Positions 28,745-38,569 of a DNA stretch of 64,000 bases are shown piece after piece. The DNA comes from Scandinavium goeteborgense (lineage in GTDB: Bacteria; Pseudomonadota; Gammaproteobacteria; Enterobacterales; Enterobacteriaceae). The translations under genes were made by a program, and so were the position numbers. The first letter of the stretch is position 1, and each line of letters opens with the position of its first letter. The notes below the pieces were generated by a model. The model was not told where the DNA came from. It made no database searches and saw only the letters and a program-made list of their open reading frames with translations. Where the stretch lies: the NCBI RefSeq assembly GCF_003935895.2, contig NZ_CP054058.1, forward strand, positions 4,011,177 through 4,075,176, read 5' to 3'.

Positions 28745-30166
28745 ATGATGAGCAAAGTCAGACAACAGGATATCGATCAGCTGATCGAATTGGTGGGCGG
28801 TCGGGACAACATCGCCACGGTCAGCCACTGCATTACCCGCCTGCGTTTCGTGCTGAACGATCCGGCGAAGGCCAACCCGAAAGCCATCGAAGAATTGTCG
28901 ATGGTCAAAGGCTGCTTCACCAACGCCGGGCAGTTCCAGGTGGTTATCGGCACCGACGTGGGCGATTACTACAAAGTGCTGATCGCCAGCACCGGGCAGG
29001 CTTCAGCCGATAAAGAGCAGGCCAAACTGGCAGCACGCCAGAACATGAAATGGCACGAGCGGATGATCTCGCACTTCGCGGAGATCTTCTTCCCGCTGCT
29101 GCCAGCGCTGATCAGCGGGGGCCTGATCCTCGGTTTCCGTAACGTCATCGGCGATGTGCCGATGAGCAACGGCCAGACCCTGGCGCAGATGTATCCGGGC
29201 CTGAAAACCCTGTATGACTTCCTGTGGCTGATTGGCGAGGCTATCTTCTTCTATCTGCCGGTCGGCATCTGCTGGTCTGCGGTTAAGAAAATGGGCGGCA
29301 CCCCGATCCTCGGCATCGTACTGGGGGTCACGCTAGTTTCTCCGCAGCTGATGAACGCCTACGAACTCGGGAGCAAAATCCCGGACGTGTGGAACTTCGG
29401 TCTGTTTGCGATTGAGAAAGTCGGCTATCAGGCGCAGGTGATCCCGGCATTACTGGCGGGTCTGGCGCTCGGCATGATTGAAACACGCCTCAAACGCATT
29501 GTGCCGGATTACCTGTATCTGGTTGTGGTGCCGGTGTGCTCGCTGATCCTCGCGGTGTTCCTGGCCCACGCGCTTATCGGTCCGTTTGGCCGCATGATTG
29601 GCGACGGCGTGGCCTTCGCGGTGCGTCACCTGATGACCGGCAGCTTCGCCCCGATTGGTGCCGCGCTGTTCGCCTTCCTTTATGCCCCGCTGGTGATTAC
29701 CGGCGTGCATCAAACCACGCTCGCCATCGACATGCAGATGATCCAAAGCATGGGCGGGACGCCGGTGTGGCCGCTGATTGCGCTGTCTAACATTGCGCAG
29801 GCTTCTGCGGTGGTCGGCATCATTATCTGTAGCAAGAAACATAACGAGCGTGAGATTTCCGTGCCCGCCGCCATTTCCGCCTTCCTCGGCGTGACCGAAC
29901 CGGCGATGTACGGCATCAATCTCAAATACCGCTTCCCGATGTTATGCGCGATGGTCGGTTCTGGCCTCGCGGGCCTGCTGTGTGGCCTGAACGGCGTGAT
30001 GGCGAACGGCATTGGCGTCGGTGGCTTGCCGGGCATCCTCTCCATTCAGCCAACGTTCTGGCAGGTGTATGCCGTCGCGATGGCGATTGCCGTGATTATC
30101 CCGATTGTTCTCACCACTGCGGTGTATCAGCGTAAGTTCCGTCAGGGCGCGCTACAGATTGTATAA
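28745..30166 (+). CDS. treB: Trehalose-specific PTS enzyme IIBC
   Basis: Imports trehalose and delivers it as trehalose 6-phosphate; the IIA function comes from IIA-Glc (Crr), so no IIA domain is needed. It has 473 residues as in E. coli. An N-terminal EIIB domain carries the phosphorylated Cys in SHCITRLRF (near 29); the EIIC domain (about 105-465) has ten or so membrane segments and the GVTEPAMYGINLKYRFP signature. Start at the first ATG of ATGATG gives the family MMSK N-terminus. It is co-transcribed with treC. Confidence 0.97.
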   Translation: MMSKVRQQDIDQLIELVGGRDNIATVSHCITRLRFVLNDPAKANPKAIEELSMVKGCFTNAGQFQVVIGTDVGDYYKVLIASTGQASADKEQAKLAARQNMKWHERMISHFAEIFFPLLPALISGGLILGFRNVIGDVPMSNGQTLAQMYPGLKTLYDFLWLIGEAIFFYLPVGICWSAVKKMGGTPILGIVLGVTLVSPQLMNAYELGSKIPDVWNFGLFAIEKVGYQAQVIPALLAGLALGMIETRLKRIVPDYLYLVVVPVCSLILAVFLAHALIGPFGRMIGDGVAFAVRHLMTGSFAPIGAALFAFLYAPLVITGVHQTTLAIDMQMIQSMGGTPVWPLIALSNIAQASAVVGIIICSKKHNEREISVPAAISAFLGVTEPAMYGINLKYRFPMLCAMVGSGLAGLLCGLNGVMANGIGVGGLPGILSIQPTFWQVYAVAMAIAVIIPIVLTTAVYQRKFRQGALQIV

Positions 30167-30174
30167 ATCCTTTT

Positions 30175-30192
30175 GGGGCGCGCTTGCGCCCC
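30175..30192 (+). terminator. Intercistronic hairpin treB-treC
   Basis: GGGGCGC / GCTT / GCGCCCC, a perfect 7-bp stem just past the treB stop and 25 nt before treC. Only GTT follows, so it more likely tunes mRNA stability or polarity than terminates fully. Confidence 0.55.
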
Positions 30193-30217
30193 GTTCTGTT
30201 TTAACCAGGAAAGCCTT

Positions 30218-31873
30218 ATGAACAACCTCCCTCACTGGTGGCAAAACGGCGTTATCTACCAGGTCTATCCAAAAAGTTTTCAGGACACCACCGGCAGCGG
30301 CACCGGTGATTTACGTGGCGTCACGTTGCGTCTGGAATACCTGAAAACCCTCGGCGTGGACGCCCTCTGGCTGACGCCATTTTATGTCTCACCGCAGGTG
30401 GATAACGGCTACGACGTAGCGAATTACACCGCCATCGACCCGGCTTACGGCACGCTGGATGATTTTGACGAACTGGTGACCGAAGCCAAATCACGCGGCA
30501 TTCGTATCGTGCTGGATATGGTGCTCAACCATACTTCCACGCAGCATCCGTGGTTCCAGGCATCGCTCGACCCGGATAGCCCGCACCGCGAGTTCTACAT
30601 CTGGCGCGACGGTAAATCCGGCGAATTGCCGAACAACTGGCGTTCAAAATTTGGCGGCAATGCGTGGCAGTGGCACGCCGAAAGCGAGCAGTATTATTTG
30701 CACCTTTTCGCCCCGGAACAGGCGGACCTCAACTGGGAAAACCCGGTGGTGCGCGAAGAGCTGAAAAAGGTCTGTGAATTTTGGGCCGATCGCGGCGTCG
30801 ACGGCCTGCGTCTTGATGTGGTGAATCTGATTTCTAAAGACCCTACGTTCCCGAACGATCCGGTCGGTGATGGGCGCTGTTTCTACACCGACGGCCCGCG
30901 CGTTCACGAATTTTTGCAGGAAATAAGCCGCGACGTGTTTATGCCGCGCGACTTAATGACGGTGGGCGAAATGTCCTCCACCACGCTCGATCACTGTCAG
31001 CAGTACGCCTCCCTGGCGGGCAATGAGCTGTCGATGACGTTCAATTTCCATCACCTTAAAGTCGACTACCCCGGCGGTGAAAAATGGACGCTCGCCAAAC
31101 CCGATTATGTGGCGCTGAAAGCGCTGTTCAGCCATTGGCAGCAGGGGATGCACAACCGGGCTTGGAACGCGCTGTTCTGGTGTAATCACGATCAGCCGCG
31201 CATCGTGTCGCGCTTTGGTGATGAAGGCGAGTACCGCGTCCTGGCGGCGAAAATGCTGGCGATGGTGCTGCACGGGATGCAGGGCACGCCGTACATTTAT
31301 CAGGGCGAAGAAATCGGCATGACCAACCCGCATTTCACGACGATCGCCGATTATCGCGACGTGGAAAGCCACAATATGTACGCGGAGCGGCACGCGCAGG
31401 GCCGTGATGCTGATGAATTATTGGCGATTCTGGCCACTAAATCGCGCGACAACAGCCGCACACCGATGCAGTGGAACACGGAAACATACGGTGGTTTTAC
31501 CACCGGTGAGCCGTGGATTGGCCTGGCCGACAACGTGCAGGAAATTAACGTTGAGGCGGCGCTGAAGGACCCGGATTCGGTGTTCTACACCTATCAACAG
31601 CTGATTGCCCTGCGGAAAGCCGAGCCGCTGCTGACGTGGGGGAATTATCAGGATCTGCTGCCGGAACATCCGTCGCTGTGGTGCTATCGCCGCGAATGGC
31701 AGGGCCAGCAGTTGTGGGTGGTGGCGAACCTCAGCCGTGAAAGCCAGCCGTGGCAGCCGGAAAATGTGGACGGTGAATGGGACGTGGCGATGAGCAACTA
31801 TCCGAACGTCGATGCCCAGCCGGGCGCGATGACGCTGCGCCCGTTTGAAGCGGTGTGGTGGATACAGAAGTAA
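30218..31873 (+). CDS. treC: Trehalose-6-phosphate hydrolase TreC
   Basis: GH13 enzyme that splits trehalose 6-phosphate into glucose and glucose 6-phosphate in the cytosol. It has 551 residues, the E. coli length. Visible: DMVLNHTS (motif I), nucleophile Asp in GLRLDVVNLIS (motif II), acid Glu in TVGEMSS (motif III) and WCNHDQPR (motif IV). Start at 30218 has CCAGGAAA; an upstream frame start at 30173 lies within the hairpin. A BIME follows the stop. Confidence 0.97.
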   Translation: MNNLPHWWQNGVIYQVYPKSFQDTTGSGTGDLRGVTLRLEYLKTLGVDALWLTPFYVSPQVDNGYDVANYTAIDPAYGTLDDFDELVTEAKSRGIRIVLDMVLNHTSTQHPWFQASLDPDSPHREFYIWRDGKSGELPNNWRSKFGGNAWQWHAESEQYYLHLFAPEQADLNWENPVVREELKKVCEFWADRGVDGLRLDVVNLISKDPTFPNDPVGDGRCFYTDGPRVHEFLQEISRDVFMPRDLMTVGEMSSTTLDHCQQYASLAGNELSMTFNFHHLKVDYPGGEKWTLAKPDYVALKALFSHWQQGMHNRAWNALFWCNHDQPRIVSRFGDEGEYRVLAAKMLAMVLHGMQGTPYIYQGEEIGMTNPHFTTIADYRDVESHNMYAERHAQGRDADELLAILATKSRDNSRTPMQWNTETYGGFTTGEPWIGLADNVQEINVEAALKDPDSVFYTYQQLIALRKAEPLLTWGNYQDLLPEHPSLWCYRREWQGQQLWVVANLSRESQPWQPENVDGEWDVAMSNYPNVDAQPGAMTLRPFEAVWWIQK

Positions 31874-31883
31874 TGTGTTGAAT

Positions 31884-31957
31884 TGCCCGGCGGCGCAAGC
31901 TTGCCGGGCCTACAACGACACATTGCGTAGGCCCGCGCAAGCTTGCGCCGCCGGGCA
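31884..31957. repeat. Paired REPs (BIME) after treC
   Basis: Two inverted REP arms (GCCCGGCGGCGCAAGC...GCCGGGCC and TAGGCCCGCGC...GCGCCGCCGGGC) between convergent treC and the PTS IIC gene. Confidence 0.85.
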
Positions 31958-31961
31958 TTTA

Positions 31962-33314
31962 TTACGCGTTTGGTATTCCGGCCATGGTTTCGGCGCTCTC
32001 TTTTGTCTGCGACGCATGTTCCTCTTTCGCCTTCAGCTTGTCCCAGGCACGGAAGAACGGATAATAAATCACCAGCGAAATCCCGAGGTTTACCGCCTGC
32101 AACACCGTGCCGGAAATGTGTCCGCCGGTCGCCAGATAGCCGCTGATGAAAATCGGCGTGGTGAACGGTAGCGCTATCCCCGCAGGTGGCGCCACCAGCC
32201 CGGTCGCCATCGAGGTGTAGGTGACAATCACCAGCAGCACCGGCGTCAGGATAAACGGCAGGAAGAAGTACGGGTTCATCACCAGCGGAATACCAAACAC
32301 CATCGGTTCGCTGATGTTGAACAGCGCGGCTGGCGCGGCGATTTTACCCAGCTGTTTCATCTGTGCGCTGCGGCTGCGGAACACCATGAAAATCACCAGC
32401 CCTAACAGCGCGCCCGTGCCGCCCGGCGCAATCCACAAATCGTAGAACTGCTGAGTGATAATGTGTGGAATCGGCAAGCCGTTCTGGAATGCGGTCAGGT
32501 TTTCCGCCATGTTCGACAGCCACACCGGCTGAATGAACACCAGCACAATCGCGTCGCCGTGCAGGCCGAGCGTCCACAAAATTCCAATCAGAATCACCGA
32601 GATAATCATCCCCGGCAGCGTGCCGCCGACGTGATGCATCGGGATGCCGATCAACGTCGCAATCATGCTGTTGATGTCGCCGAACGGTGAGGCTTCCACC
32701 GCCAGACGCAGCGCCAGCACCACCGCCAGCACGCAGAAACCCGGCACCAGTGCGAGGAACGATTTTGCTACCGCAGGCGGGACGCCGTCCGGCATACGAA
32801 TCACCAGGTTACGGTTGGCGACAAATCGGTAAATCTCCGTGGAAAGCAGCGAAATCACAATCGCCACAAACAGCCCCTGACTGCCGACCATACTCACCGG
32901 AATCACCCCTTTCACCACTTCCGCCGCGCCGTGAACCGGCGTAAACAGCGTGTTCTGCGGAATGGTCATCACGAACGCCACCAGCGACATCGCCCCGGCG
33001 GTGAGCGGATCGAGCGTGCGGTATTTTTCCGCCAGGCGATACGCAATGCCGAAGCTCGAAATCAGCGCCATGATGTCGTAGGTCGCTTTCACCGGATACA
33101 GCATTTTGTCACGCCAGACGTCGCCAAAAAGATGCGTCATCATGTCGGCGTAACCCGGCACCGGCAGGTAGGCAAAAATCAGGAAAAATGAGCCAATCAG
33201 CATAAACGGCATGTTAAGAATGATGCCGTCACGCACCGACAATACGTGCTTCTGCCCGGCGATTTTCAGCGCGACGGGCATGACATAGCGTTCAATAAGC
33301 GTAGTTTTTGACAT
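31962..33314 (-). CDS. PTS lactose/cellobiose-type enzyme IIC
   Basis: Membrane channel of a phosphotransferase transporter, 450 residues, of the CelB/LicC/ChbC type. About ten hydrophobic segments are visible from residue 30 to 425. Typical stretches: HVLSVRDGIILNMPFMLIGSFFLI near 23-46, PHIITQQFYDLWIAPGGTG, and FNISEPMVFGIPLVMNP, the conserved IIC substrate-loop region. It is the last gene of a IIB - GH4 - IIC operon. Expected substrate: a beta-glucoside such as cellobiose, a chitobiose-like sugar or an aryl-glucoside; the exact sugar cannot be read. No IIA gene is present in the locus. Confidence 0.9.
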   Translation of the reverse strand: MSKTTLIERYVMPVALKIAGQKHVLSVRDGIILNMPFMLIGSFFLIFAYLPVPGYADMMTHLFGDVWRDKMLYPVKATYDIMALISSFGIAYRLAEKYRTLDPLTAGAMSLVAFVMTIPQNTLFTPVHGAAEVVKGVIPVSMVGSQGLFVAIVISLLSTEIYRFVANRNLVIRMPDGVPPAVAKSFLALVPGFCVLAVVLALRLAVEASPFGDINSMIATLIGIPMHHVGGTLPGMIISVILIGILWTLGLHGDAIVLVFIQPVWLSNMAENLTAFQNGLPIPHIITQQFYDLWIAPGGTGALLGLVIFMVFRSRSAQMKQLGKIAAPAALFNISEPMVFGIPLVMNPYFFLPFILTPVLLVIVTYTSMATGLVAPPAGIALPFTTPIFISGYLATGGHISGTVLQAVNLGISLVIYYPFFRAWDKLKAKEEHASQTKESAETMAGIPNA

Positions 33315-33349
33315 GGTGAAACCCCGTCTCTTCCGTTAAAAAGCCGAAC

Positions 33350-34657
33350 TCAGTTAAATTGTGGTAACCACTGACGATTCAGGGTTAACACTTCCTCAAG
33401 CAGCGCCTGTGCATCGGTGATGTTGCCCACCAGCGGGTTAGTCACCAGCGCCAACAGCGCACTTTCCCGACAGCCGTGAACCGCCGCCTCAATCGTTAAG
33501 TGTTCGAACGCTTTGACCTGCTGAGTGAGTCCGTTCATCGCCGGGGGCAGCGGGCCAAACGCCAGCGGCCGCGCGCCCTGCGCGTCAATAATGCTGTTGG
33601 TTTCCACCACCGCATCGTCGTCCAGGCCGTGAATCGCCCCGTTGTTACGGGTGTTCACCACCATCTCTTTGCCCAAATTGTTGTGAATCGCGTTGATCAA
33701 CTCCACCGCCACTTCGGAGTAATAGGCGCCGCCGCGGAAGCTCAGCTGCTCGGGCTTTTCGTCCAGATTCGGATCGGCATACAGCGCAAACAGCTCCTGC
33801 TCGACCTTCATCACTTGCTCCGCGCGGGTGCCTTTGCTTTTCGCCGCGTCGATTTCGTCCGCCAGCATCGCCGGAGTCAGCCAGAAATAGCGATGATACG
33901 GGCACGGAATGGCTTTCAGCGCCCGCAGGAAATCGGCAGGCCACGGCAGCTCTTTGATGTTGTTCATCGACAGCGCATTGCCGTCGCACAGCATCTCAAT
34001 CACTTTCGCGGTGACGTCTTGATGGTCCTGCATCACTTTGTGGATCCACACCATGTGGTTCAGCCCGGCGAAACGCAGGTTCAACGTGGCTTCGTCGGCG
34101 TTGAGCATTTTGCCAATCATGTGCTGCATGTTGATGGGCACGTTGCACAGGCCAATGATTTTCGCCTTGCTGTAGCGGCTGACCGCTTCGGTGACGATCC
34201 CCGCCGGGTTGGTGAAGTTGAGAATAAAGGCGTCAGGGGCCAGTTCTTCCACTTTCCGCGCCACCTCAAGAATCACCGGAATGGTACGCAGCGCCTTGGC
34301 GAAGCCGCCCACGCCAGTGGTTTCCTGGCCCAGCAGGTTGTATTTCAGTCCTAACCGTTCATCCTGAGCGCGCGCCGCCAGTTGCCCAACACGCAGCTGC
34401 GTCAGCACGAAATTGGCCCCACGAATCGCATCATCCAGCGTGAAATGCACGCTGACTTTGACGTGTTCGAGTCCTTTGTGTTTGAGCATTCGCTGGGTCA
34501 GCGCGGCGATAACGTCGACTTTTTCGCGCCCTGATTCCACGTCCACCAGCGCCAGTTCTGTCACCGGAAGCTGCTCGTAACGCAGGATAATCCCTTCTAT
34601 CAGTTCCGGGGTGTAGCTGCTGCCGCCGCCGATCACGGCGATTTTTAAGGATTGCAT
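33350..34657 (-). CDS. GH4 6-phospho-glucosidase (CelF/LicH-like)
   Basis: NAD+- and Mn2+-dependent family 4 glycosidase of 435 residues that would hydrolyse the phosphorylated sugar brought in by the adjacent PTS. Visible: NAD+ motif [16 protein letters not shown] (7-22), the GH4 CNVP motif whose Cys binds Mn2+, [12 protein letters not shown], and a metal-ligand His region (GLNHMVW). Similarity to CelF/LicH suggests 6-phospho-beta-glucosidase, but GH4 also contains 6-phospho-alpha-glucosidases. Start at 34657 has GAGG; a longer frame to 34708 is not conserved. It lies between the IIB and IIC genes. Confidence 0.88.
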   Translation of the reverse strand: MQSLKIAVIGGGSSYTPELIEGIILRYEQLPVTELALVDVESGREKVDVIAALTQRMLKHKGLEHVKVSVHFTLDDAIRGANFVLTQLRVGQLAARAQDERLGLKYNLLGQETTGVGGFAKALRTIPVILEVARKVEELAPDAFILNFTNPAGIVTEAVSRYSKAKIIGLCNVPINMQHMIGKMLNADEATLNLRFAGLNHMVWIHKVMQDHQDVTAKVIEMLCDGNALSMNNIKELPWPADFLRALKAIPCPYHRYFWLTPAMLADEIDAAKSKGTRAEQVMKVEQELFALYADPNLDEKPEQLSFRGGAYYSEVAVELINAIHNNLGKEMVVNTRNNGAIHGLDDDAVVETNSIIDAQGARPLAFGPLPPAMNGLTQQVKAFEHLTIEAAVHGCRESALLALVTNPLVGNITDAQALLEEVLTLNRQWLPQFN

Positions 34658-34738
34658 GATGACCTCGTTTTCGGCACACGAAAGCCCACGCGTGAACGTG
34701 AACGCCACGCGGAAGTGCCTGTCAGGAAATAAAGGAAA

Positions 34739-35047
34739 TTAGTGAGCGATCAGGGCCAGCGCTTTATCGAGTACCGCCGCGCCGCGCATCATGCCGTAGT
34801 CGGCCATGTCGATAACCGCGACGGCTTTACCCTGCGGCTCGGCGATAGCGGACAGGCGGGCAATTTCATATTTGACCTGTGGGCCCAGCAGCACCACATC
34901 GGCGCCCGGCAGCTCGCGTTCAAACTCAGCGACGGGCACGGCGTAGATATCCAACTCCAACGCACGCAGCTGCGCTTCGGCCTTCATTTTATTCACCAGC
35001 ATGCTGGTCGACATTCCGGCGGCACAGCATAAAACGATTCGTTGCAT
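34739..35047 (-). CDS. PTS lactose/cellobiose-type enzyme IIB
   Basis: Cytosolic phosphocarrier of 102 residues. The start MQRIVLCCAAGMSTSMLV holds the P-loop-like CxxGMSTS motif; Cys8 aligns with the phosphorylated Cys of ChbB, and the extra Cys7 is unusual. VVLLGPQVKYEI matches the family core. GAAGGGGAAA precedes the ATG. It is the first gene of the operon and divergent from the RpiR regulator. Confidence 0.9.
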   Translation of the reverse strand: MQRIVLCCAAGMSTSMLVNKMKAEAQLRALELDIYAVPVAEFERELPGADVVLLGPQVKYEIARLSAIAEPQGKAVAVIDMADYGMMRGAAVLDKALALIAH

Positions 35048-35128
35048 GACTTTCCCCTTCAGTGATTCATACGGTCAATCTGGATGCGCATGACTATATT
35101 GTTAAGATTATGTAATGGTGAAGGCTAT

Positions 35129-35145
35129 ATGAAATTTATTTTCAT
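35129..35145. promoter_or_regulatory. Candidate RpiR operator
   Basis: Inverted repeat ATGAAA-TTTAT-TTTCAT in the gap between the IIB gene and the divergent RpiR gene, 82 bp before the IIB start and upstream of a possible promoter (TTCACC-N18-TATAGT, 35093-35122). The site is inferred from position and symmetry only. Confidence 0.45.
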
Positions 35146-35304
35146 GGATGTGATCAATGCGTAATTTTCAGCCATTATTTGCGCCTGCGAAGCGGGAAGA
35201 TCACGTGAAAACGTAGGCGTCATTAGGAATTAATGGTATAAAGTGGGTTATCAATAAGTGAAAAATATTTTCAAACCGTGATTTCGCGCAAAGGGCAGAA
35301 CCGG

Positions 35305-36048
35305 ATGGATATCGTTGGTCAACTGAAGGATGGAATGAGCCGATTCAGCACCCAGGAGTCCCGGGTGGCGGCGTTTATTCTGGAAAACATGAGTTTTACC
35401 GCCAGCGCCTCGATTGACGAACTGGCGGCAAAAGCGGGCGTCAGCCCGGCGACCATCACCCGTTTTGCCCGTTCCGTAGGCTGCGACGATATCCGTGACC
35501 TGCGTAAGCAACTGGCGCAGGCCAGCGAACGCCGCTCGACCTGGGTGTCGGGCAACAGCGCCGCCCTGCCGTCCAGCTGGCGCGACCGCTTTGATAGCGT
35601 CAACCTGACCCTGACTCACCAACTGCAGCACACCAGCGAAAGCGCGGTGGATAAGCTGAAAGCGCGGCTGCAAACCGCCCGTGCCGTTCACTGTTTCGCT
35701 CTCGGCGAGCAGGACATCCCGCTCGCAACCCTGCTGCAACACCAGCTTCTGCCCCTCGGTATCGCCATCAATCTGTGCCAGGACGGCAACCTGATGCGCA
35801 TGATTGCCAGCACCCTTAGCGACGATCACGTGCTGTTGGTGTTAGCCACCGGCCCGGCGGATAACCTGCTGCAAAGCGCCACGTTACAGGCCAGAATGCA
35901 GGGCGCGACTATCTTTGCCCTCACGCCGGATAACCACGCGCTGAGCAACATGGCTGCCGAAGTACTGCCGCTGGCCCCTTCCGCCCAGGCTGCGCGTTAC
36001 GCGCTGCTGATGCTGGTCGATTTGCTGAACGACACCCTCATCGCGTGA
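35305..36048 (+). CDS. MurR/RpiR-family regulator of the beta-glucoside PTS
   Basis: Transcription factor of 247 residues. The N-terminal RpiR-type HTH reads ASIDELAAKAGVSPATITRFARSVGC (about 36-61), and a SIS-like sugar-phosphate domain covers about 110-240 (AVHCFALGEQD, DDHVLLVLATGPADN). It is divergent from the PTS operon, so it very likely controls it in response to the phosphorylated sugar. Start ATG 35305 (MDIVGQLKDG) is preferred, with AAAGGG upstream; a GTG at 35278 would add nine non-conserved residues. Confidence 0.85.
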   Translation: MDIVGQLKDGMSRFSTQESRVAAFILENMSFTASASIDELAAKAGVSPATITRFARSVGCDDIRDLRKQLAQASERRSTWVSGNSAALPSSWRDRFDSVNLTLTHQLQHTSESAVDKLKARLQTARAVHCFALGEQDIPLATLLQHQLLPLGIAINLCQDGNLMRMIASTLSDDHVLLVLATGPADNLLQSATLQARMQGATIFALTPDNHALSNMAAEVLPLAPSAQAARYALLMLVDLLNDTLIA

Positions 36049-36171
36049 TCTTTCTCACAGCGTTGTTTGCACAGTGAACAACTGATTTCGCTGCTTTTTT
36101 ACCCACCTCAAATTCTCCGTATTTTCACCTTCAGCCGTGTTGCCCGTCTGCTGCGCTATCCCATTTTTACT

Positions 36172-36185
36172 TTGTTCTGAATCAA
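36172..36185 (+). promoter_or_regulatory. FNR box of nrdDG
   Basis: TTGTT-CTGA-ATCAA, one mismatch from the FNR consensus TTGAT-N4-ATCAA, 92-105 bp before the nrdD ATG. It fits the known anaerobic activation of nrdDG by FNR. Confidence 0.7.
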
Positions 36186-36213
36186 AAAAATCGCAAACAT
36201 GTTTAATGCATAG

Positions 36214-36259
36214 CACTACATATAGAACTTAGAATGCATCCCGACCCTATATATTGTAT
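36214..36259 (+). promoter_or_regulatory. Paired NrdR boxes of nrdDG
   Basis: Two 16-bp sites resembling the NrdR consensus ACACWATATWTTGTGT: CACTACATATAGAACT (36214-36229) and ACCCTATATATTGTAT (36244-36259). The 30-bp start-to-start offset, about three helical turns, is typical of NrdR-repressed operons. Confidence 0.8.
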
Positions 36260-36276
36260 TAAACGATGGAGTGATC

Positions 36277-38415
36277 ATGACACCGCATGTGATGAAACGA
36301 GACGGCTGTAAAGCGCCTTTCAACTCAGCACGCATCCAGGAAGCAATCCTGCGTGCGGCCAAAGCAGCGGGAGTCGATGACGCAGACTATTGCGCCACCG
36401 TCGCAGACGTCGTTAGTGCTCAGATGCAGGGCCGTGATCGCGTTGATATCAACGAAATCCAGACCGCGGTCGAAAACCAGCTGATGGCTGGCCCGCACAA
36501 ACAGCTGGCACGCGCTTACATTGAATACCGTCACGACCGTGACGTTCAACGCGAAAAGCGTGGCCGCCTGAATCAGGAAATTCGTGGTCTGGTTGAGCAG
36601 ACCAACTCCGCGCTGCTCAACGAAAACGCTAACAAAGACAGCAAAGTGATCCCGACCCAGCGCGACCTGCTGGCGGGCATCGTGGCCAAACACTACGCAC
36701 GCCAGCATCTGCTGCCGTACGACGTGGTACAGGCGCACGAGCGCGGTGAAATTCACTATCACGACCTCGATTACTCACCATTCTTCCCGATGTTTAACTG
36801 CATGCTTATCGACCTCGACGGCATGCTGACTCAGGGTTTCAAGATGGGTAACGCGGAAATTGAGCCGCCAAAATCCATCTCAACGGCCACCGCCGTCACC
36901 GCACAGATTATCGCGCAGGTTGCGAGCCACATTTACGGCGGCACCACCATCAACCGTATTGATGAAGTGCTGGCCCCGTTCGTGAGCGCAAGTTTCGAGA
37001 AACACCGCAAAACCGCAGAAGAGTGGCAGATCCCGGATGCCGACGGATACGCCCATACTCGCACCGAGAAAGAGTGCTACGACGCGTTCCAGTCGCTGGA
37101 ATATGAAGTCAACACGCTGCACACCGCCAACGGCCAGACGCCGTTCGTGACCTTTGGCTTTGGCCTGGGCACCAGCTGGGAATCGCGAATGATCCAGCAG
37201 TCTATTCTGCGTAATCGTATTGCTGGCCTCGGCAAAAACCGCAAAACCGCAGTGTTCCCAAAACTGGTGTTTGCGATCCGTGATGGTCTGAACCACAAAG
37301 TCGGCGACGCCAACTACGACATCAAGCAGCTGGCGCTGGAGTGTGCGAGCAAGCGTATGTATCCGGACATCCTGAACTACGACCAGGTGGTGAAAGTGAC
37401 CGGTTCGTTCAAAACGCCAATGGGCTGTCGCAGCTTCCTCGGCGTGTGGGAAAACGAAAACGGCGAGCAAATCCACGAAGGCCGCAACAACATCGGCGTG
37501 ATCAGCCTCAACCTGCCGCGCATTGCGCTGGAAGCCAAAGGCGACGAAGCGGCATTCTGGACATTGCTGGACGAACGTTTGCAGCTCTCCCGTAAGGCGC
37601 TGATGACCCGCATCGCCCGTCTGGAAGGCGTGAAAGCGCGCGTGGCCCCAATCCTGTATATGGAAGGTGCCTGCGGCGTGCGTCTGAACGCTGACGATGA
37701 CGTATCAGAAATTTTCAAAAACGGTCGCGCATCCATTTCCCTGGGCTATATCGGCATTCACGAAACCATTAACGCGCTGTTTGGCGATTCGCACATGTAC
37801 GACAGCGACGCGCTGCGCGAAAAAGGCGTGGCCATTGTGCAGCGTCTGCGTGACGCCGTGGACCAGTGGAAAGACGAAACCGGTTACGGGTTCAGCCTGT
37901 ACAGCACGCCAAGTGAAAACCTGTGCGACCGCTTCTGCCGTCTCGACACCGCCGAGTTTGGCCTGGTCGACGGCGTGACCGACAAAGGGTATTACACCAA
38001 CAGTTTCCACCTCGATGTGGAGAAGAAGGTTAACCCGTACGACAAGATTGATTTCGAAGCGGCCTATCCGCCTATCGCTAACGGCGGTTTCATTTGCTAC
38101 GGCGAATACCCGAACATTCAGCACAACCTGAAAGCGCTGGAAGACGTGTGGGATTACAGCTATCAGCACGTGCCGTATTACGGGACCAACACGCCGATCG
38201 ACGAATGCTACGAATGCGGCTTTACCGGTGAGTTCGAGTGCACCAGCAAAGGCTTCACCTGCCCGAAATGTGGTAACCACGACGCCGCGCGCGTGTCAGT
38301 GACTCGCCGCGTGTGTGGCTATCTCGGCAGCCCGGACGCACGTCCGTTCAACGCCGGGAAGCAGGAAGAAGTGAAGCGTCGCGTGAAGCATTTGGGGAAT
38401 GGGCAACTGGGCTAA
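36277..38415 (+). CDS. nrdD: Anaerobic ribonucleoside-triphosphate reductase NrdD
   Basis: Class III glycyl-radical reductase that makes dNTPs without oxygen. It has 712 residues, the E. coli length. An N-terminal ATP-cone domain (about 3-95) precedes the catalytic barrel. Gly681 in RRVCGYLGSPDARPFN carries the radical, and a zinc site of four cysteines (CYECGF and CPKCGN) precedes it. MTPHVMKRDG at 36277 matches the family; GTG at 36271 is rejected. RBS GGAG. Regulation is expected from NrdR and FNR sites upstream. Confidence 0.98.
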   Translation: MTPHVMKRDGCKAPFNSARIQEAILRAAKAAGVDDADYCATVADVVSAQMQGRDRVDINEIQTAVENQLMAGPHKQLARAYIEYRHDRDVQREKRGRLNQEIRGLVEQTNSALLNENANKDSKVIPTQRDLLAGIVAKHYARQHLLPYDVVQAHERGEIHYHDLDYSPFFPMFNCMLIDLDGMLTQGFKMGNAEIEPPKSISTATAVTAQIIAQVASHIYGGTTINRIDEVLAPFVSASFEKHRKTAEEWQIPDADGYAHTRTEKECYDAFQSLEYEVNTLHTANGQTPFVTFGFGLGTSWESRMIQQSILRNRIAGLGKNRKTAVFPKLVFAIRDGLNHKVGDANYDIKQLALECASKRMYPDILNYDQVVKVTGSFKTPMGCRSFLGVWENENGEQIHEGRNNIGVISLNLPRIALEAKGDEAAFWTLLDERLQLSRKALMTRIARLEGVKARVAPILYMEGACGVRLNADDDVSEIFKNGRASISLGYIGIHETINALFGDSHMYDSDALREKGVAIVQRLRDAVDQWKDETGYGFSLYSTPSENLCDRFCRLDTAEFGLVDGVTDKGYYTNSFHLDVEKKVNPYDKIDFEAAYPPIANGGFICYGEYPNIQHNLKALEDVWDYSYQHVPYYGTNTPIDECYECGFTGEFECTSKGFTCPKCGNHDAARVSVTRRVCGYLGSPDARPFNAGKQEEVKRRVKHLGNGQLG

Positions 38416-38435
38416 GCGGGCATTCAGCCACGTTT

Positions 38436-38527
38436 TCCCCCTCTCCCCAACCCTCTCCCTCAGGGAGAGGGAGTAAATCAAAACACGCTCCGATCTTGTT
38501 CCCTCTCCCTTTGGGAGAGGGAGTAAA
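38436..38527. repeat. Two CCCTCTCCC palindromes between nrdD and nrdG
   Basis: CCCTCTCCCTCAGGGAGAGGG and CCCTCTCCCTTTGGGAGAGGG separated by a 37-nt linker, inside the nrdDG operon. Confidence 0.8.
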
Positions 38528-38569
38528 AGCCTTACCTGCGACTCCACATATCGCTCCGTTTTTCGCATA

